64,000 nt of DNA from Naumovozyma dairenensis CBS 421 (GCF_000227115.2 NC_016484.1:744001-808000); one strand, 5' to 3'; counted from the stretch's first letter, positions 49,701 to 60,020 are shown. Notes: generated by a model not told the origin, from the letters alone. Program-made: numbers and translations.

Positions 49701-51910
49701 GGATAAGTATTTAATTCTGAGTTACTAATTCCCAAACTCGTTAGGAAACCTAACGTAAAAAAATTTGGGCGACCAGGAATATGTGTTAATTCATAAAGCT
49801 TTAAAAGCCTGATACACCTTGGAGTTATTAATAGATCAATATCTGATGCCTTCTCTATAAGCCTTGAAAAGGAAATATATGGCGTTAACGGTATCTGACT
49901 ATTTTCTGTAATACTATACAGGGATTTCATTATCGATGGAGGCTCATCATTTGGCTGATTGTATTGAATTTTAGAAGGTAGTTGTTGCTGATATTTCATC
50001 CTAGTTCTTGAATCCGTAGGGTAGTAATTTTTCCATGATAACGGCCAATTCATAAAATAGACTGCAGTGACGAGAAAATCTTTTAGCTTAATTGCTTCAT
50101 TTTTCCGTAAAGTGTTTAAAAGAAATTCCTCTCGTAGAAGATGTAGTCCTAATACAATTTGAGGAACATAATGTACGAGATCTAAAGAGTGTAGATACTG
50201 ATTTGCCGCACAATTTATAACCTTTGAGCCAATATCCTTATTTGTAGCGTCCCCCAACAAGCAAAGTAAGGCCATCAGGAATGATTCAAATTCTTCACCG
50301 ACAGTTGAATTTAAAGTATCTTCATTCTGTTTAAGCTGTTCAGATTTCATTAAATAGTAGATATATTGCCAAAGAAATAAAAATCCTGTGAAAATATTAT
50401 TTGGACAGATCAATTCTAGTGCTTCTAAACATTGAATCACAGAGCTTTGAGTTGGGAAACAAAAAACGTCTTGGATTTGATTTAAGCAATCAATATGGAA
50501 ATGAATATACTCATCTATTTCAATGTCGTCGGGTGACTCACTTCTACGTTCTCTACGCTCTAAAATTTGGTCTTCGTCATAGAGAGTTATGATTTCAGAG
50601 TTAAGGGGAATAAAAGGATTATATAAAGAACCTAATGTATTCACTTCATATGAAATGAGAACAGTTCCGGGTGGAAATAAGAATGGATGACTATGTATAG
50701 TTTCTATGTGGAAATCAACGTTGGTATTGATACTAGATAGTTGAATGAGGTCCTGCGGTGAGTCGCCATACATCTTGAAAGGAACCGAGTTTACAACGCT
50801 TGGTAAAAGATTGATTGACCAAACTTTAGAAAAATGCGAGGTTGCATCCAATATTATAATTGCTTCTTTACTTTCGTATCTAACAGGGATAAATTCTGGT
50901 GAATGTGAATTTGAATGCAGCGTAGATGGTAAATTCAAAGAAGAGATCTTTGTCAAAATTATATCTTTCGAAAGCGCCTTTTGATTTATATATTCTTGTG
51001 GGGTTTGATAAGTAGAATCTATGACAGGAGAATTTGTTGAAGTATTGCTCATGCGGTCTAATGTGGCCGAAACACTTCTTGTAGGTACCGATTGAGAAAC
51101 GTCATTATTCTCAATTTTCAAAAAAGAGTCTAAATCGCTATTTTTCGTTATAACGTTGGTACTACGTAAGGTTGAACTGCTGTTCCTACTACTATTATTA
51201 TTATTGATATCATAATTTGAATTTATTGAAGCAGTTCTTCTATTTAAAATTGAAACTTTTCTCAGATTTCTGTTGTTCTCATCCAAGTTTAAGTTATTGC
51301 AACCCATATTTGAATATGCACTTGAATGGATGGTGTCCTTTTTGGAATGGGTTTGGCCAGCTGAGGAGTTGGTATTTAAAATTCTTGTATAATAAAAATG
51401 GACAGAATTTTCTCTCTGATCATAAAATGCAGTAATCTTGTCATTTGCCTCCCTGGGGAACACAACCATAGTCATATTGTATATACCATCCATACTTTGT
51501 TTGGTTGCAAATGAAAGTGTACCAAACGGTGCCATCGGGTCTGTGAGTGTAATGAATTTAAACTGTACGTCTGTCGTATTGAATGGACCGGCATCATCCT
51601 TTGTGTCATTTCTTTCCAAAACTATACCATATGGATAAAAAAAGGCATTTGATATAGTATAAGGAAAAGATACACTAGTTGATCCACCAGTGGATAAATA
51701 ATACACATGTGCCACATCAGATAATACAATGACGAGACAATCGGATGCTCTTTCGAAGTCCACAATCCCACAATTTATTATCTTTTCCTGAAATCGGAAT
51801 TTTTTAACACATACACCGCCAATGAATAGATGCACTGTTCTCTTATTCTCGTCTATCCATAAATCTCCTCTGCGTAAAGGATCTGCTCTTAGACAATTAT
51901 TGAAATCCAT
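46712..51910 (-). CDS. APC1: Anaphase-promoting complex subunit 1
   Basis: The 1732-aa protein (1748 in S. cerevisiae Apc1, YNL172W) is the largest APC/C scaffold subunit. It begins at ATG 51910. The N-terminal part (about 1-500) is a beta-propeller-like region with a Ser/Asn-rich disordered loop (about 200-320) of the kind phosphorylated in mitosis. The central and C-terminal part includes the proteasome/cyclosome (PC) repeat section (about 1000-1400: AGVSSGLIISRHATG, GFLFGLGLNGHL, IGLLLGMCASM, LVGIGLLYQQS). An acidic patch of about twenty Asp/Glu-rich residues lies around 1420-1440. Divergent from CRP1, as YNL172W and YNL173C are. Confidence 0.96.
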   Translation of the reverse strand: MDFNNCLRADPLRRGDLWIDENKRTVHLFIGGVCVKKFRFQEKIINCGIVDFERASDCLVIVLSDVAHVYYLSTGGSTSVSFPYTISNAFFYPYGIVLERNDTKDDAGPFNTTDVQFKFITLTDPMAPFGTLSFATKQSMDGIYNMTMVVFPREANDKITAFYDQRENSVHFYYTRILNTNSSAGQTHSKKDTIHSSAYSNMGCNNLNLDENNRNLRKVSILNRRTASINSNYDINNNNSSRNSSSTLRSTNVITKNSDLDSFLKIENNDVSQSVPTRSVSATLDRMSNTSTNSPVIDSTYQTPQEYINQKALSKDIILTKISSLNLPSTLHSNSHSPEFIPVRYESKEAIIILDATSHFSKVWSINLLPSVVNSVPFKMYGDSPQDLIQLSSINTNVDFHIETIHSHPFLFPPGTVLISYEVNTLGSLYNPFIPLNSEIITLYDEDQILERRERRSESPDDIEIDEYIHFHIDCLNQIQDVFCFPTQSSVIQCLEALELICPNNIFTGFLFLWQYIYYLMKSEQLKQNEDTLNSTVGEEFESFLMALLCLLGDATNKDIGSKVINCAANQYLHSLDLVHYVPQIVLGLHLLREEFLLNTLRKNEAIKLKDFLVTAVYFMNWPLSWKNYYPTDSRTRMKYQQQLPSKIQYNQPNDEPPSIMKSLYSITENSQIPLTPYISFSRLIEKASDIDLLITPRCIRLLKLYELTHIPGRPNFFTLGFLTSLGISNSELNTYPIGIITPLRTILKSIERHISFADKELDLSTIARSDLERHIALIKQIEFDQKSEEELSSPSSFSNLTSFKVRNSTIHTNSRRMPRNIYTVISEVVKDSAFVSSEDNALLSSDKEYLLKQNEDQNNLVSKENTELIFSHDRRFDEALSLVNYFDIHKVHFIPTETKYKSILEEKKAVVALTALRTSTAGIGYSAILYGCEQPLSTQKWTPKPVNLECLFPDGTNISKSMNLSKNVTALADFHAGVSSGLIISRHATGITGSWIVFNKPSELNAHHGGFLFGLGLNGHLKNLEEWHVYNYLSPKVTKISIGLLLGMCASMKSTMDLKLTKVLSVHVVALLPQGSNDLNIAIEVQTVALVGIGLLYQQSNHRRMSSLLLSQLTSLVQIHEEMVVHESYRVGAGIALGLINLGSGKNFSSSEENGGHKSEDDGLFQDDLNLDGEAEELYPSLINDLLSIITETHEVEPNWVPEDSHSGALLALTFIFLRTRDKHIADLIKPNLKKNAVINHRSHLFLLKELSYHMILWDTIEDSLEFVLGGMDIALSDQLSAKDLPIYLVMAGRVLAMGIKFASTSNIKVRDILLSLLDRFVPFYQYFGKRNVDEVLIISGITTLVNSLMISASMIMCATGDLEVFRRVRFVHETIFGLHSYLFKRAKKKTRINPIVREFAAEHGDEHDFVMFDSEFSPGANENGSAEEDDAEEEQEEEEDEIGDETDTRESLENIIGIRKDVDFEAHYSKYMSTNLSLGFLFLGSGQYALMTSTSENIAYLILSILPDLDSQLEECLKYFWSMTIEPRCLVIKDSVTEEVINNVPIKIYLRSEHLSGDLVAKNLESPCLLPDFKHIDKIVIDSPDYHPLEIEFNETITAMRYFANGTVIYVKPKDRHNSYDEEKQKFPNVENIHMALQQKIKAIDGKVSLNNKKNITMVNFASNLINRLNMMNPTMLELERELQEKNESIDSAEDFNLDMIYSDCSNNDNITTDYQLEIWKKQALSLGQR

Positions 51911-52331
51911 ATTTTCGTATCAGTTTATTATGGGTATTCATGTACCATTTACGGTCGGTTGTCAAATGATAAATAAAGAATGGCACGTCGATGGCACTAT
52001 TGTCCGCAATATCTTAAGTAATGTACCGAGTATCATCAGCAACCAATCTTCAGCTTCCCAAATATATGTTAAAATAGTATCTTCTAGACAATGTTAGTTT
52101 ACCTTCTGTGATCATTCAATTGTCAACAAATACAAATTTGCCGCCGCCGCCCTCATAACGGCTTTAGAAAAGTCTACAAAACTAAATTTATAAATATCAA
52201 GGGGATAGCCTCATGACTAAAGAGTCAAAATCTTACGAGAAGTAACAACTAGTAATTCTATTATTAGATAATATAATTATAATTATTTACGATAATATAC
52301 CGAAGCAAAAGTTCAAAGAAATACAGACAAA
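51911..52331. promoter_or_regulatory. APC1 / CRP1 divergent promoter
   Basis: 421 bp. A GCC triplet run (TTGCCGCCGCCGCCCTC, about 52138-52154) contains the GCCGCC core shared by the meiotic URS1 element but lacks the full consensus. AT-rich DNA follows (52256-52300). Confidence 0.5.
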
Positions 52332-53717
52332 ATGTCAAGCATAATCATTGAATTCCCATTTGTTTGGTCAGAGGGACACCCGAAAGAAGTCACCGTAACC
52401 GGGCCTTTTGACGATTGGAAAGGATCCATCCATATGATTAAAGATGAATTGACAGGATCCTTTAGTGCAGAATTCCCTATAGAGATTGATGGGAGGGATG
52501 GCACATTTATTTTTAAATTTATCGTTGATGGTCATTGGCTCATTAATCCAGTCTATAAGTCAATATATGATGATAATGGAAACCAAAATAATTATATTAG
52601 TATTGAAGATGTAGAGAATTATATTCAAAATGAGGACCCAGCAGTTGAAGTAGACGTAATTGGGCCAAATGAAGAGGAGGAATTGAAAATCATTGGAAGG
52701 AAAATGGATAGACTAAATGATGATGTTCAAGTGGTGGAAGAAACGATCATCTCCGCAGATAAAGTGACTGGTGGTAGTAACTTCAATATTAGTGGACAAG
52801 ATGAATCACAAAAAGTGTTGGAAGAGGAGGTTGGTAAGCAAGAAAAAGTACAGAATGAAATTTCAGTAGAAAATGCTGAAATAGTGAACGAGATAGAAGA
52901 TATTGAACCGACTACCATTAATGAGCTTGCTATAAAGCCTTTGGATAAACCGGATCTTAAGAATGATGTTATTCAAGAAAGTGACGGTAAAGATACGTTA
53001 ACCCCAAAAGAAATTCCTGTTTTATCACAAAAATCTCAGGAAAAGACTGAAAAGGCAGATTCGAAAGCACCCGGTAGAAAAAAGTTTAAGGTAAGAAAGA
53101 CGTTCAGAAAAAACAGGATAACAGGAGAGAGAGTAGTTGTTTCGCAAGAAATAATTGAGATAAAAGATGATGAAGATCTAACTGATGATGGTTCTTTGAT
53201 CGAGGAAATTCCTCATCATTCCAAAGAGGCATCTCCTTACCTACAGCCTCCTGTGAACAATATCGATGATGTGACTGAGGATGTGAAGAAAGCAGAAGTA
53301 AAGGAACCGGTCCCTCAAATCAAAGAAGGGGCAGAAAGGGAATTAAAAAACAACGATAAACCCATAATAGGAAATGACGATATTGCCATTGCATCTCAAG
53401 AAGCGGTAGAGAATGATAATACGTCAGAGATTTCTCCAGCCGAAGGATTGGACGAGAAGAAAGATGGCTCGCATAAAACCAAAAACACTGAAACCGATGA
53501 AAAACAGCCTACCAAAAGAACTTCAATTTCTGAAAAGCCTGAAGCTAAGGACATCGCGTTCAAACCAGTAAAGGATACGAAGACGAAATCATCAAAAAAG
53601 TTATCTATATCGAATGCTGTCAATAAACCAATTGATAAGGTGCATTCCTCTTCTCAGACCAATAGCAAAACTACCAAAAAAGGTATGTTTGGGAAACTTA
53701 AAAAAATAATTCCTTGA
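52332..53717 (+). CDS. CRP1: Crp1/Mdg1 family protein with AMPK-type glycogen-binding domain
   Basis: The 461-aa protein has an N-terminal AMPK1-CBM fold (about 5-85: VWSEGHPKEVTVTGPFDDWK, FKFIVDGHW), then long Glu/Lys-rich disorder and a basic block RKKFKVRKTFRKNRITGERV (about 252-271) with a basic C-terminus (MFGKLKKIIP). S. cerevisiae has two paralogues: Mdg1 (YNL173C, 366 aa, pheromone signalling at the membrane) and Crp1 (YHR146W, 465 aa, cruciform-DNA binding). Length favours Crp1, while the YNL-type neighbours favour Mdg1. Both derive from one ancestor, so I use CRP1 only as a label. Confidence 0.85.
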   Translation: MSSIIIEFPFVWSEGHPKEVTVTGPFDDWKGSIHMIKDELTGSFSAEFPIEIDGRDGTFIFKFIVDGHWLINPVYKSIYDDNGNQNNYISIEDVENYIQNEDPAVEVDVIGPNEEEELKIIGRKMDRLNDDVQVVEETIISADKVTGGSNFNISGQDESQKVLEEEVGKQEKVQNEISVENAEIVNEIEDIEPTTINELAIKPLDKPDLKNDVIQESDGKDTLTPKEIPVLSQKSQEKTEKADSKAPGRKKFKVRKTFRKNRITGERVVVSQEIIEIKDDEDLTDDGSLIEEIPHHSKEASPYLQPPVNNIDDVTEDVKKAEVKEPVPQIKEGAERELKNNDKPIIGNDDIAIASQEAVENDNTSEISPAEGLDEKKDGSHKTKNTETDEKQPTKRTSISEKPEAKDIAFKPVKDTKTKSSKKLSISNAVNKPIDKVHSSSQTNSKTTKKGMFGKLKKIIP

Positions 53718-54224
53718 ATCAAACATAGCCTCCCCTTTATACTCATAATTAGCTAACTAATGCGCTCTTTTTTTGAAATAGGAAAGATTGGCAGATGCTA
53801 GCAATCTCGCTAGTACTGTGTTCCTAAAACTAGAATATCTAGTAAATAATGTATTACCTTAAAATCAATGAATATGCATTTGAAATACATACCTTTAAAA
53901 AAGTTTCTATTATCCTGCGTTTTTTTCCTCTGAATTACAGAATGGAGGTGCTTTCTTAAGTTTAAGTAACTGTACGAAAGTTGAAATGATGTGAATATAT
54001 TTTGTGACGTTTTAACGAAATCTTCGCCTTTTTTCAAAATCTGTGGAAAAATATATTGAAAATTTTCCGATGACCTGAAAAAAAAATAATAAAGTTGCAA
54101 ATACATGAAATTATAATTTACGATGAGCAAAAAGTTCGTCTTGTAGAGTCGAGATCTTTAAGGAATTCAGTATTTCATTGGTTTATATCTAGCTATTAAT
54201 ATATAGTAATCAAAAGAAACTAAG
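53718..54224. promoter_or_regulatory. NOP13 promoter with RRPE and PAC elements
   Basis: TGAAAATTTTC at 54057-54067 is RRPE-like and ACGATGAG at 54120-54127 is a near-consensus PAC. They lie 168 and 105 bp upstream of the NOP13 ATG, the usual arrangement in yeast ribosome-biogenesis promoters. Confidence 0.7.
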
Positions 54225-55424
54225 ATGACCGATAAAATTGAGGTTCAAACTCCTGTCACTAAGGAAGCGAAAACAGAAGACGGTAAAAACGAAGAAATTG
54301 AAAAAGCTTTAGTTGACCCAACAAAGAAAAGAAAAGCTGAAGATGAAATTGAAATCGATTTGTCCAGTTCGATCCCTTTATCTAAGAAACAAAAACGTTT
54401 GTTGAGAAGAGGTAAAATTACATTGGAAGAATTAAATGCCAAATATAATATTGATCCTTCCTCTATTGAAGAATATAAGAATGAATCTGAATCAAAGAAA
54501 AATGTTAACAACGTGGGTGACCAAGCTAAGAATGACAATGGTGATGATGAGGAAGAGGACAAACCAAAGACTAAGAAAAGTGAAAAGGAAAGGAAGTTCA
54601 GCGTATGGATTGGTAATTTATCATTCGATACTACTAAAGAAGAAATCATAAAATTTTTTGTAGCTAAGACAAAATCTGAAGATAATGAGGCTTCCCAGGT
54701 CACTGAAAATGATATTATTAGAGTTAATATGCCACTAGCTAAGAATGATGGTAAGAAAATCAAGAACAAAGGGTTTTGTTACATGGACTTTAAAACAAAA
54801 GAACAATTGGATTCGATCGTAAAATTAAGTGAAAATCAATTGAATGGTAGAAACCTGTTGATTAAGAACTCAAAGGATTATGATGGTAGACCGGACAAGA
54901 ATGACTTGGTTTCAATGTCGAAGAATCCTCCATCAAGAATTTTGTTCGTGGGGAATCTATCATTCGATACCACAGACGAACTATTAAGGAAGCATTTTCA
55001 ACATTGTGGTGAAATAATTAAAATACGTATGGCTACTTTCGAAGATAGTGGTAAATGTAAAGGTTTCGCCTTTGTTGATTTCAAGAATGAAGAGGGCGCA
55101 ACTAATGCCTTAAAGGATAAAACTTGTAGAAAGATCGCAGGTAGACCACTTAGAATGGAATTTGGTGAAGATAGAAGTAAAAGACAAGTTAGAAGAAAAC
55201 CAGACCAAGAGCAAAAACGTACTATCGATATTCCAAATAAAGATCCTCAGCTTCAACAACGAGAAAATAATCCAGCAAAATTTAGGACAAGAAAAACTCC
55301 AGCTCCACATCGTAACACAGTTGATTCTAATAACAGAATTAAAAGTAGTATTGCTTTAAGGTCGGCACAAAGAGCGTCTGCTGCAATTGTCCCATCTCAA
55401 GGTAAGAAAATGAAGTTCGATTAG
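54225..55424 (+). CDS. NOP13: Nop13-like nucleolar RNA-binding protein
   Basis: The 399-aa protein (403 in S. cerevisiae Nop13, YNL175C) is found in 90S pre-ribosomes. It has a charged N-terminus with KKQKRLLRRGK-type nuclear signal. RRM1 (about 124-216) has RNP motifs FSVWIGNLSFDTT and NKGFCYMDF. RRM2 (about 236-312) has ILFVGNLSFDTT and CKGFAFVDF. The tail is basic and Gln/Asn-rich, ending QGKKMKFD. The neighbours MDG1/CRP1 and TDA7 agree with the S. cerevisiae order. The promoter motifs agree with a ribosome-biogenesis role. Confidence 0.95.
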   Translation: MTDKIEVQTPVTKEAKTEDGKNEEIEKALVDPTKKRKAEDEIEIDLSSSIPLSKKQKRLLRRGKITLEELNAKYNIDPSSIEEYKNESESKKNVNNVGDQAKNDNGDDEEEDKPKTKKSEKERKFSVWIGNLSFDTTKEEIIKFFVAKTKSEDNEASQVTENDIIRVNMPLAKNDGKKIKNKGFCYMDFKTKEQLDSIVKLSENQLNGRNLLIKNSKDYDGRPDKNDLVSMSKNPPSRILFVGNLSFDTTDELLRKHFQHCGEIIKIRMATFEDSGKCKGFAFVDFKNEEGATNALKDKTCRKIAGRPLRMEFGEDRSKRQVRRKPDQEQKRTIDIPNKDPQLQQRENNPAKFRTRKTPAPHRNTVDSNNRIKSSIALRSAQRASAAIVPSQGKKMKFD

Positions 55425-57572
55425 TACAACAAAAACTAAAAATCAGATATATCTTTATTTATAAATAAAGGAATGCCATGTATAATAGTCTATATTGATG
55501 ATATTCCCATTATCGACATAGTTGTAAAAATTTATCTCTTTTACAAGTATTGCAATCCCTTTTGTGTAAATATTACTATCTAAAGTAGACTTTTGTAGAT
55601 CAAATAAACTTGACCAATCTAGAAGAGGTTAAAAGCCTGTTTCTTTTGCCGGCGCAAAAACAATCTGGCGGATAAAAGAGCAAAAATGGATCTTAACTTT
55701 CAATGAGTATTCACTGCTAGCGAAGCTTTGAGTAGTATTAGGGAAGATATACTATTTAGAAGCCCTCTTTATATGTACAGCTACAGGAGTTCGGGAGAGC
55801 TTTTAGTCTTTGATGATGAATATCCGCACGTAAAGGAGGAATGGGGTGAATAAATTAGTTCTATTTATTATTGAAGACGGCAATGTTAATGATGACACCA
55901 AAGATAGCTCGTAAAATCAGATTGTGTTAGCTTCCTTGAACCTGATAATTGTTCACATTTTTACTAAGTTTCTTCTTTCATGGAAGCACTACAACTTGGT
56001 CGTGCAGTTCCAATTGAATCTGTGATCCAGTTTAGTGTTTCGGTTATATTATGTGACACAGTTTATGCACCCTTTTCTTGTGCCAGCAAGAAGAAAGGAA
56101 CAATCAAACATTGATTTATTGTTGGGGAATGTACGCTATAAAGTTCTTGAGGCCTTAAAGACGGGATATATAAGAAAAGGCAATGCGACCTCAGGAGATT
56201 CAATTCTGCATGTGTAGTTTATATTCAAAAAAGAAAGAAAAAACATTGGATTGAAATGTACCATATCTTGCAATTGTACTATTCGCTGTAGTTAATTTCC
56301 CTTTTAAGTATAACTTAACGAGCCCTACCCTTATTTTTTCCCATGAGCTTAGTTTATGAAAGGAATTGTATTAGCATCACCCACCCTTAAATATATAATG
56401 TCCCCTCTTTAATTTTGGAATTTTGGACATTTATTATCTAGACATTGACGATGTGAGTGAATATATAAATGTGGAATGCTACAAGATAGAAGATTAGAAA
56501 GACTCTGCTTGAAGTTATAAATAAACAATATCACATTGTTATAATGGATCAGCGTATTAAATAACCATTATGTAGTCAATAAAACATGAACAACATGGAC
56601 AACACAGCTGAGACTGAAGACCATACTGATAACAATCAAGTAAGCGAACAGAGAGACCCCCGTGCCTCTAGTGCAAACTCAGCACAATTATTTTAGGAAA
56701 ATCACCCTAACAGTGTTTGTATTTTTTGTTTATTTTTAATGTTGGAAGGTTTATGTCCTTAAAAACAATAACTAAGAAAAAATATGACTTGGAAAAATAA
56801 ATATTTTTTCTTTTGCTATCAATATTCCAAGGTATAAAATTTTAAAGCTTTGGAGCCATGCACTGCCAAAGTGCAACGACTACTTGTAATTTTTGCCTCT
56901 TATTGTTAGTTGTATTGCTTTTGACTGTTGTTGTATTAACTACGTGGTTTGATTTTTATAATAACTAATGTAATAAATTAGCCTTAAATATAGTGATCTC
57001 TGTATTTACCCTGTGTCTCTATTTGTTCATCAGGGAGTACTTTAATATTCGGTTTGTTTAATATATAATGTTTGCACCGAGGTCCAAGCGGTTAAATATC
57101 CATTGATCCGTTGTTACATACTTACTCGAGCAGATTCCTAAACACCCCGACTATTGTTGATCCAAAAAGTCAAGAAAGACAGAAAAGCAAAAAATTTCCA
57201 AAAATCATGTCTTTCTTTTTATTGCCTTAAATCTGCGAAGTACCTTACTCTTCTTGCAGAAGCATTCTTTTCGGAGTTTTTTCATTTAGCGCCGTACAAC
57301 TCCGGGCTGCCTTTTTTTGAATTCCGAGATTTTCTGCGACGCTTTCCTTTTACGTCAAAAAAATCAAGAGATATCTTGTTGACTGAAAAATATGTTCTAC
57401 AGGGCCCATATATCATATTCTTTCTCTATTCCCCATGTAATGTAGGAATCATCTTAACGACTCATATATTTAAGTGTTCTTCCAACCTAGAAGGGATTGT
57501 TATTAGGGAACTATTGTTACTCTTAGAAACAGAATTAACAGAAAAGAAGGAGCGGAAAATACAACAGGCAAT
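55425..57572. other. 2.1-kb NOP13-TDA7 intergenic region
   Basis: A perfect 18-bp AT palindrome (55453-55470) lies 29 bp past the NOP13 stop and may aid 3'-end formation. A 36-codon ATG frame occurs at 56586-56696, rich in Asn, Asp and Ser. Other short frames (56035-56217 and 57154-57582) have no homology I recognise, and the latter lacks an ATG. No RNA gene was identified. Confidence 0.55.
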
Positions 57573-59561
57573 ATGGAGGTAAATTTCAACAACACCATTG
57601 AAGATCGAAGTTCAAGTGTTGTAAAATCCTTAAAGTTAACAGAAGGTAATTCTGCATCTGCTTACTCCCCGAACACTTATAAGCAGCCACAAGGAACTAT
57701 TGCAACAAGCATCTCGAGTACTTCAATCGTAGAACCATCAATAGTAGATCTGGACACAGTTTTAACGAGCTCCAGTATTGAAACCATCAAGGCTTTGGCT
57801 GAATCAACGTTTGTTTCCTCATTAGGACCTTTAAGCAACGAACACTCATTTTCTCCATTATCAAGTTTGTATGCCCAAACATGGGAATCTCCTGTACATA
57901 AAACATCGATTGCTCCTATATCTACCAGCTTTGCCACATACACGTCCAATGAAAGAGCTAGCATAAGCGAACAGACAAGCAGCAGGGAACGCCCTTCTCT
58001 AAGTTCTAAAACCTTGAGCTTCGAACTTGACCCCTATCAAAATACCAAATTCTCCGAAACACAGCTTCATGAATTAAGTACAGAACCAGATAGTATTTCT
58101 ACACATTCTATCAGTACATTAATGTCTAGCTTTCAATTTATATCGTCTCAAACAATGCAAAGCTTTCCACCTTCAGCAAAATCTGAAACTTTCCAGGATT
58201 CTAACGTCATCTCCGTGACTACAGAAGTACAATATGATAATGCTAAAGAAAGCTCTAGTCATAGAACAATAATGGTTGACTCGATAAATACAACAAGCCT
58301 ACTTCCATCATCGAATTCCTTTATCAAAGAGGAATTAAAACTATCGACAAGTGCCTCTCCCATTGCTACCAGGTATAATTTGTTAACTTCATCTCGTAAG
58401 AAAGAAATGACAAGAAACACATCAGTAGACTCGTTTGTACATACCACCTCAATGACCAAAATCGTTGATTATTCAATGTATACCCCGCAATTATTTGGAC
58501 AAAAACAGGGTTCTTCTGAATATTCATACCAAAACTTTTCCCCCTCAGCTTCCAAGATGCCAACCTTAAGGTCTTCGATCAGAACTTTGCCAGCACTTAA
58601 ACTCAATGCTACAACTTCAATCACACGGGGATACATAGAGAATTTGAAACCCTCCTCATCTAGTAAATCCGAATCGTCCAGTTTCCACTCAAAGATATCA
58701 AATGTGGAAAATTCCTTAATAAAGTCTTCAACATCTACAAATGAAGAACTTTTGTTGACTGCAATACTATATTCCGTATACCCCAGTTCTAATATATACT
58801 TCTATGTATACACACAAATGTATGACTTTACTGATTCCTCTACAACATTTATTACGGGTTTGCCAACAACGGTTTCTTTACAAGGATCCCCTACCACGTT
58901 GTTAACTATACCTACTTCTACAATTACAAAAGGTACTGCATTTTATAAAGAATGGTTGAATGGGAACCTAGATAGCCAACAATTAACATCTAATTCTCAT
59001 GACCAGACAAGAACAAATAAAAAGGGTGCTATAATTGGAGGCGTAGTTAGTGGTATATGTGTAGCTTCCCTTTGTGCCGCAATTATATGGGTATTCATTA
59101 TTAGAGTAAGGAGAAGAAGAAGCAGGAAAAATGGTGTGTTGTTCCAACAGGACCAGAATAGAAGATATAGCAATTATTGCGGTAATATAGTACAAGTCGA
59201 CACTAATAAAAAGTCTCGCTGGCTAAATAGTAAAAAGTACAACAACAGCAATACTTGGACAGATACGGGATCAGTTAAGGTAAACTCTTCAAAAAGAGTA
59301 CAGCCACCACCTGTCCCGCCACCGAGAAAAACTACTATAAATCGTATACCATCAACATTTACACTGGCAAATAGTTTGCTACCTTCTGATATTCGTCTTT
59401 CATATACATCTTCGACGACTGGTTCATCGATTGATTTATCACAACTCGGCAGTTATTCTTCGATGTCCACTACACCGATACGAGTAGTTCCAGAATTGCA
59501 CGACAATACTACTGGGACTCATTCTTCCAACAAGCAAGGATTCTTAAGGGAAATTATATAG
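57573..59561 (+). CDS. TDA7: Tda7-like Ser/Thr-rich single-pass vacuolar/cell-surface protein
   Basis: The 662-aa protein (636 in S. cerevisiae Tda7, YNL176C) has a Ser/Thr-rich region (about 20-400) likely to be O-mannosylated. There is no obvious N-terminal signal peptide. A short conserved block YSVYPSSNIYFYVYTQMYD lies at about 399-417. A single membrane helix (485-511) is followed by a cluster of arginines (RVRRRRSRK), giving a cytosolic C-terminus. The tail has a proline-rich PPPVPPPRK motif, a candidate SH3 ligand. Localisation in S. cerevisiae is vacuolar. The function is not known. The gene order NOP13-TDA7-MRPL22 is conserved. Confidence 0.88.
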   Translation: MEVNFNNTIEDRSSSVVKSLKLTEGNSASAYSPNTYKQPQGTIATSISSTSIVEPSIVDLDTVLTSSSIETIKALAESTFVSSLGPLSNEHSFSPLSSLYAQTWESPVHKTSIAPISTSFATYTSNERASISEQTSSRERPSLSSKTLSFELDPYQNTKFSETQLHELSTEPDSISTHSISTLMSSFQFISSQTMQSFPPSAKSETFQDSNVISVTTEVQYDNAKESSSHRTIMVDSINTTSLLPSSNSFIKEELKLSTSASPIATRYNLLTSSRKKEMTRNTSVDSFVHTTSMTKIVDYSMYTPQLFGQKQGSSEYSYQNFSPSASKMPTLRSSIRTLPALKLNATTSITRGYIENLKPSSSSKSESSSFHSKISNVENSLIKSSTSTNEELLLTAILYSVYPSSNIYFYVYTQMYDFTDSSTTFITGLPTTVSLQGSPTTLLTIPTSTITKGTAFYKEWLNGNLDSQQLTSNSHDQTRTNKKGAIIGGVVSGICVASLCAAIIWVFIIRVRRRRSRKNGVLFQQDQNRRYSNYCGNIVQVDTNKKSRWLNSKKYNNSNTWTDTGSVKVNSSKRVQPPPVPPPRKTTINRIPSTFTLANSLLPSDIRLSYTSSTTGSSIDLSQLGSYSSMSTTPIRVVPELHDNTTGTHSSNKQGFLREII

Positions 59562-60020
59562 CTGGACTACAATTTCTAACCTCGTGATAGCCATTTATAG
59601 ATATGTACGGTAAAACTTTCAATTCTTGATAATATAGACTACTGTAGAGAAGTAATTTACATTACAATCCTGAGTGTAATTATTTCCATAGAAAGAACTG
59701 CTCATATATATCAAAGATACAGATGATTGCACGCAATCTTTAGCAAAAAAGTTGTCATTAAATTAATCCACCAACGTTACGTATGAAGAAAGAAGTATGT
59801 TCTGAATTTTTACTAACCTAACGTTATGTACAAGATCTTGACTTTGTATTTTCACCCTCCGCGATTTTCAAATTCAAGAGCTTTGATTTAACAGAAAACC
59901 AAATCTATTGAGAACAAATAACGTTTTCTCAATCAAGGTTTAAAAAAAAAGACTAACTCTTTCGTGATACATCAAATTGCTTTATGGGAACGCGGAAAAG
60001 AGATACCAAAAATTATTAAG
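59562..60020. other. TDA7-MRPL22 intergenic region
   Basis: The MRPL22 promoter, AT-rich. The in-frame stretch 59964-60020 upstream of the MRPL22 ATG opens with GTG and is not taken as coding. Confidence 0.5.

Noticed and set aside
57071..57110. tRNA-like segment (GCACCGAGGTCCAAGCGGTTAA)
   Set aside because: It resembles a Ser/Leu-type D-arm, but there is no B-box (GGTTCRANNCC) and no closing acceptor stem downstream. No intact tRNA was found anywhere in the window.
57154..57582. 142-codon frame ending at the TDA7 start
   Set aside because: It starts with TTG, overlaps the TDA7 ATG in another frame, and shows no domain. Best read as TDA7 promoter.
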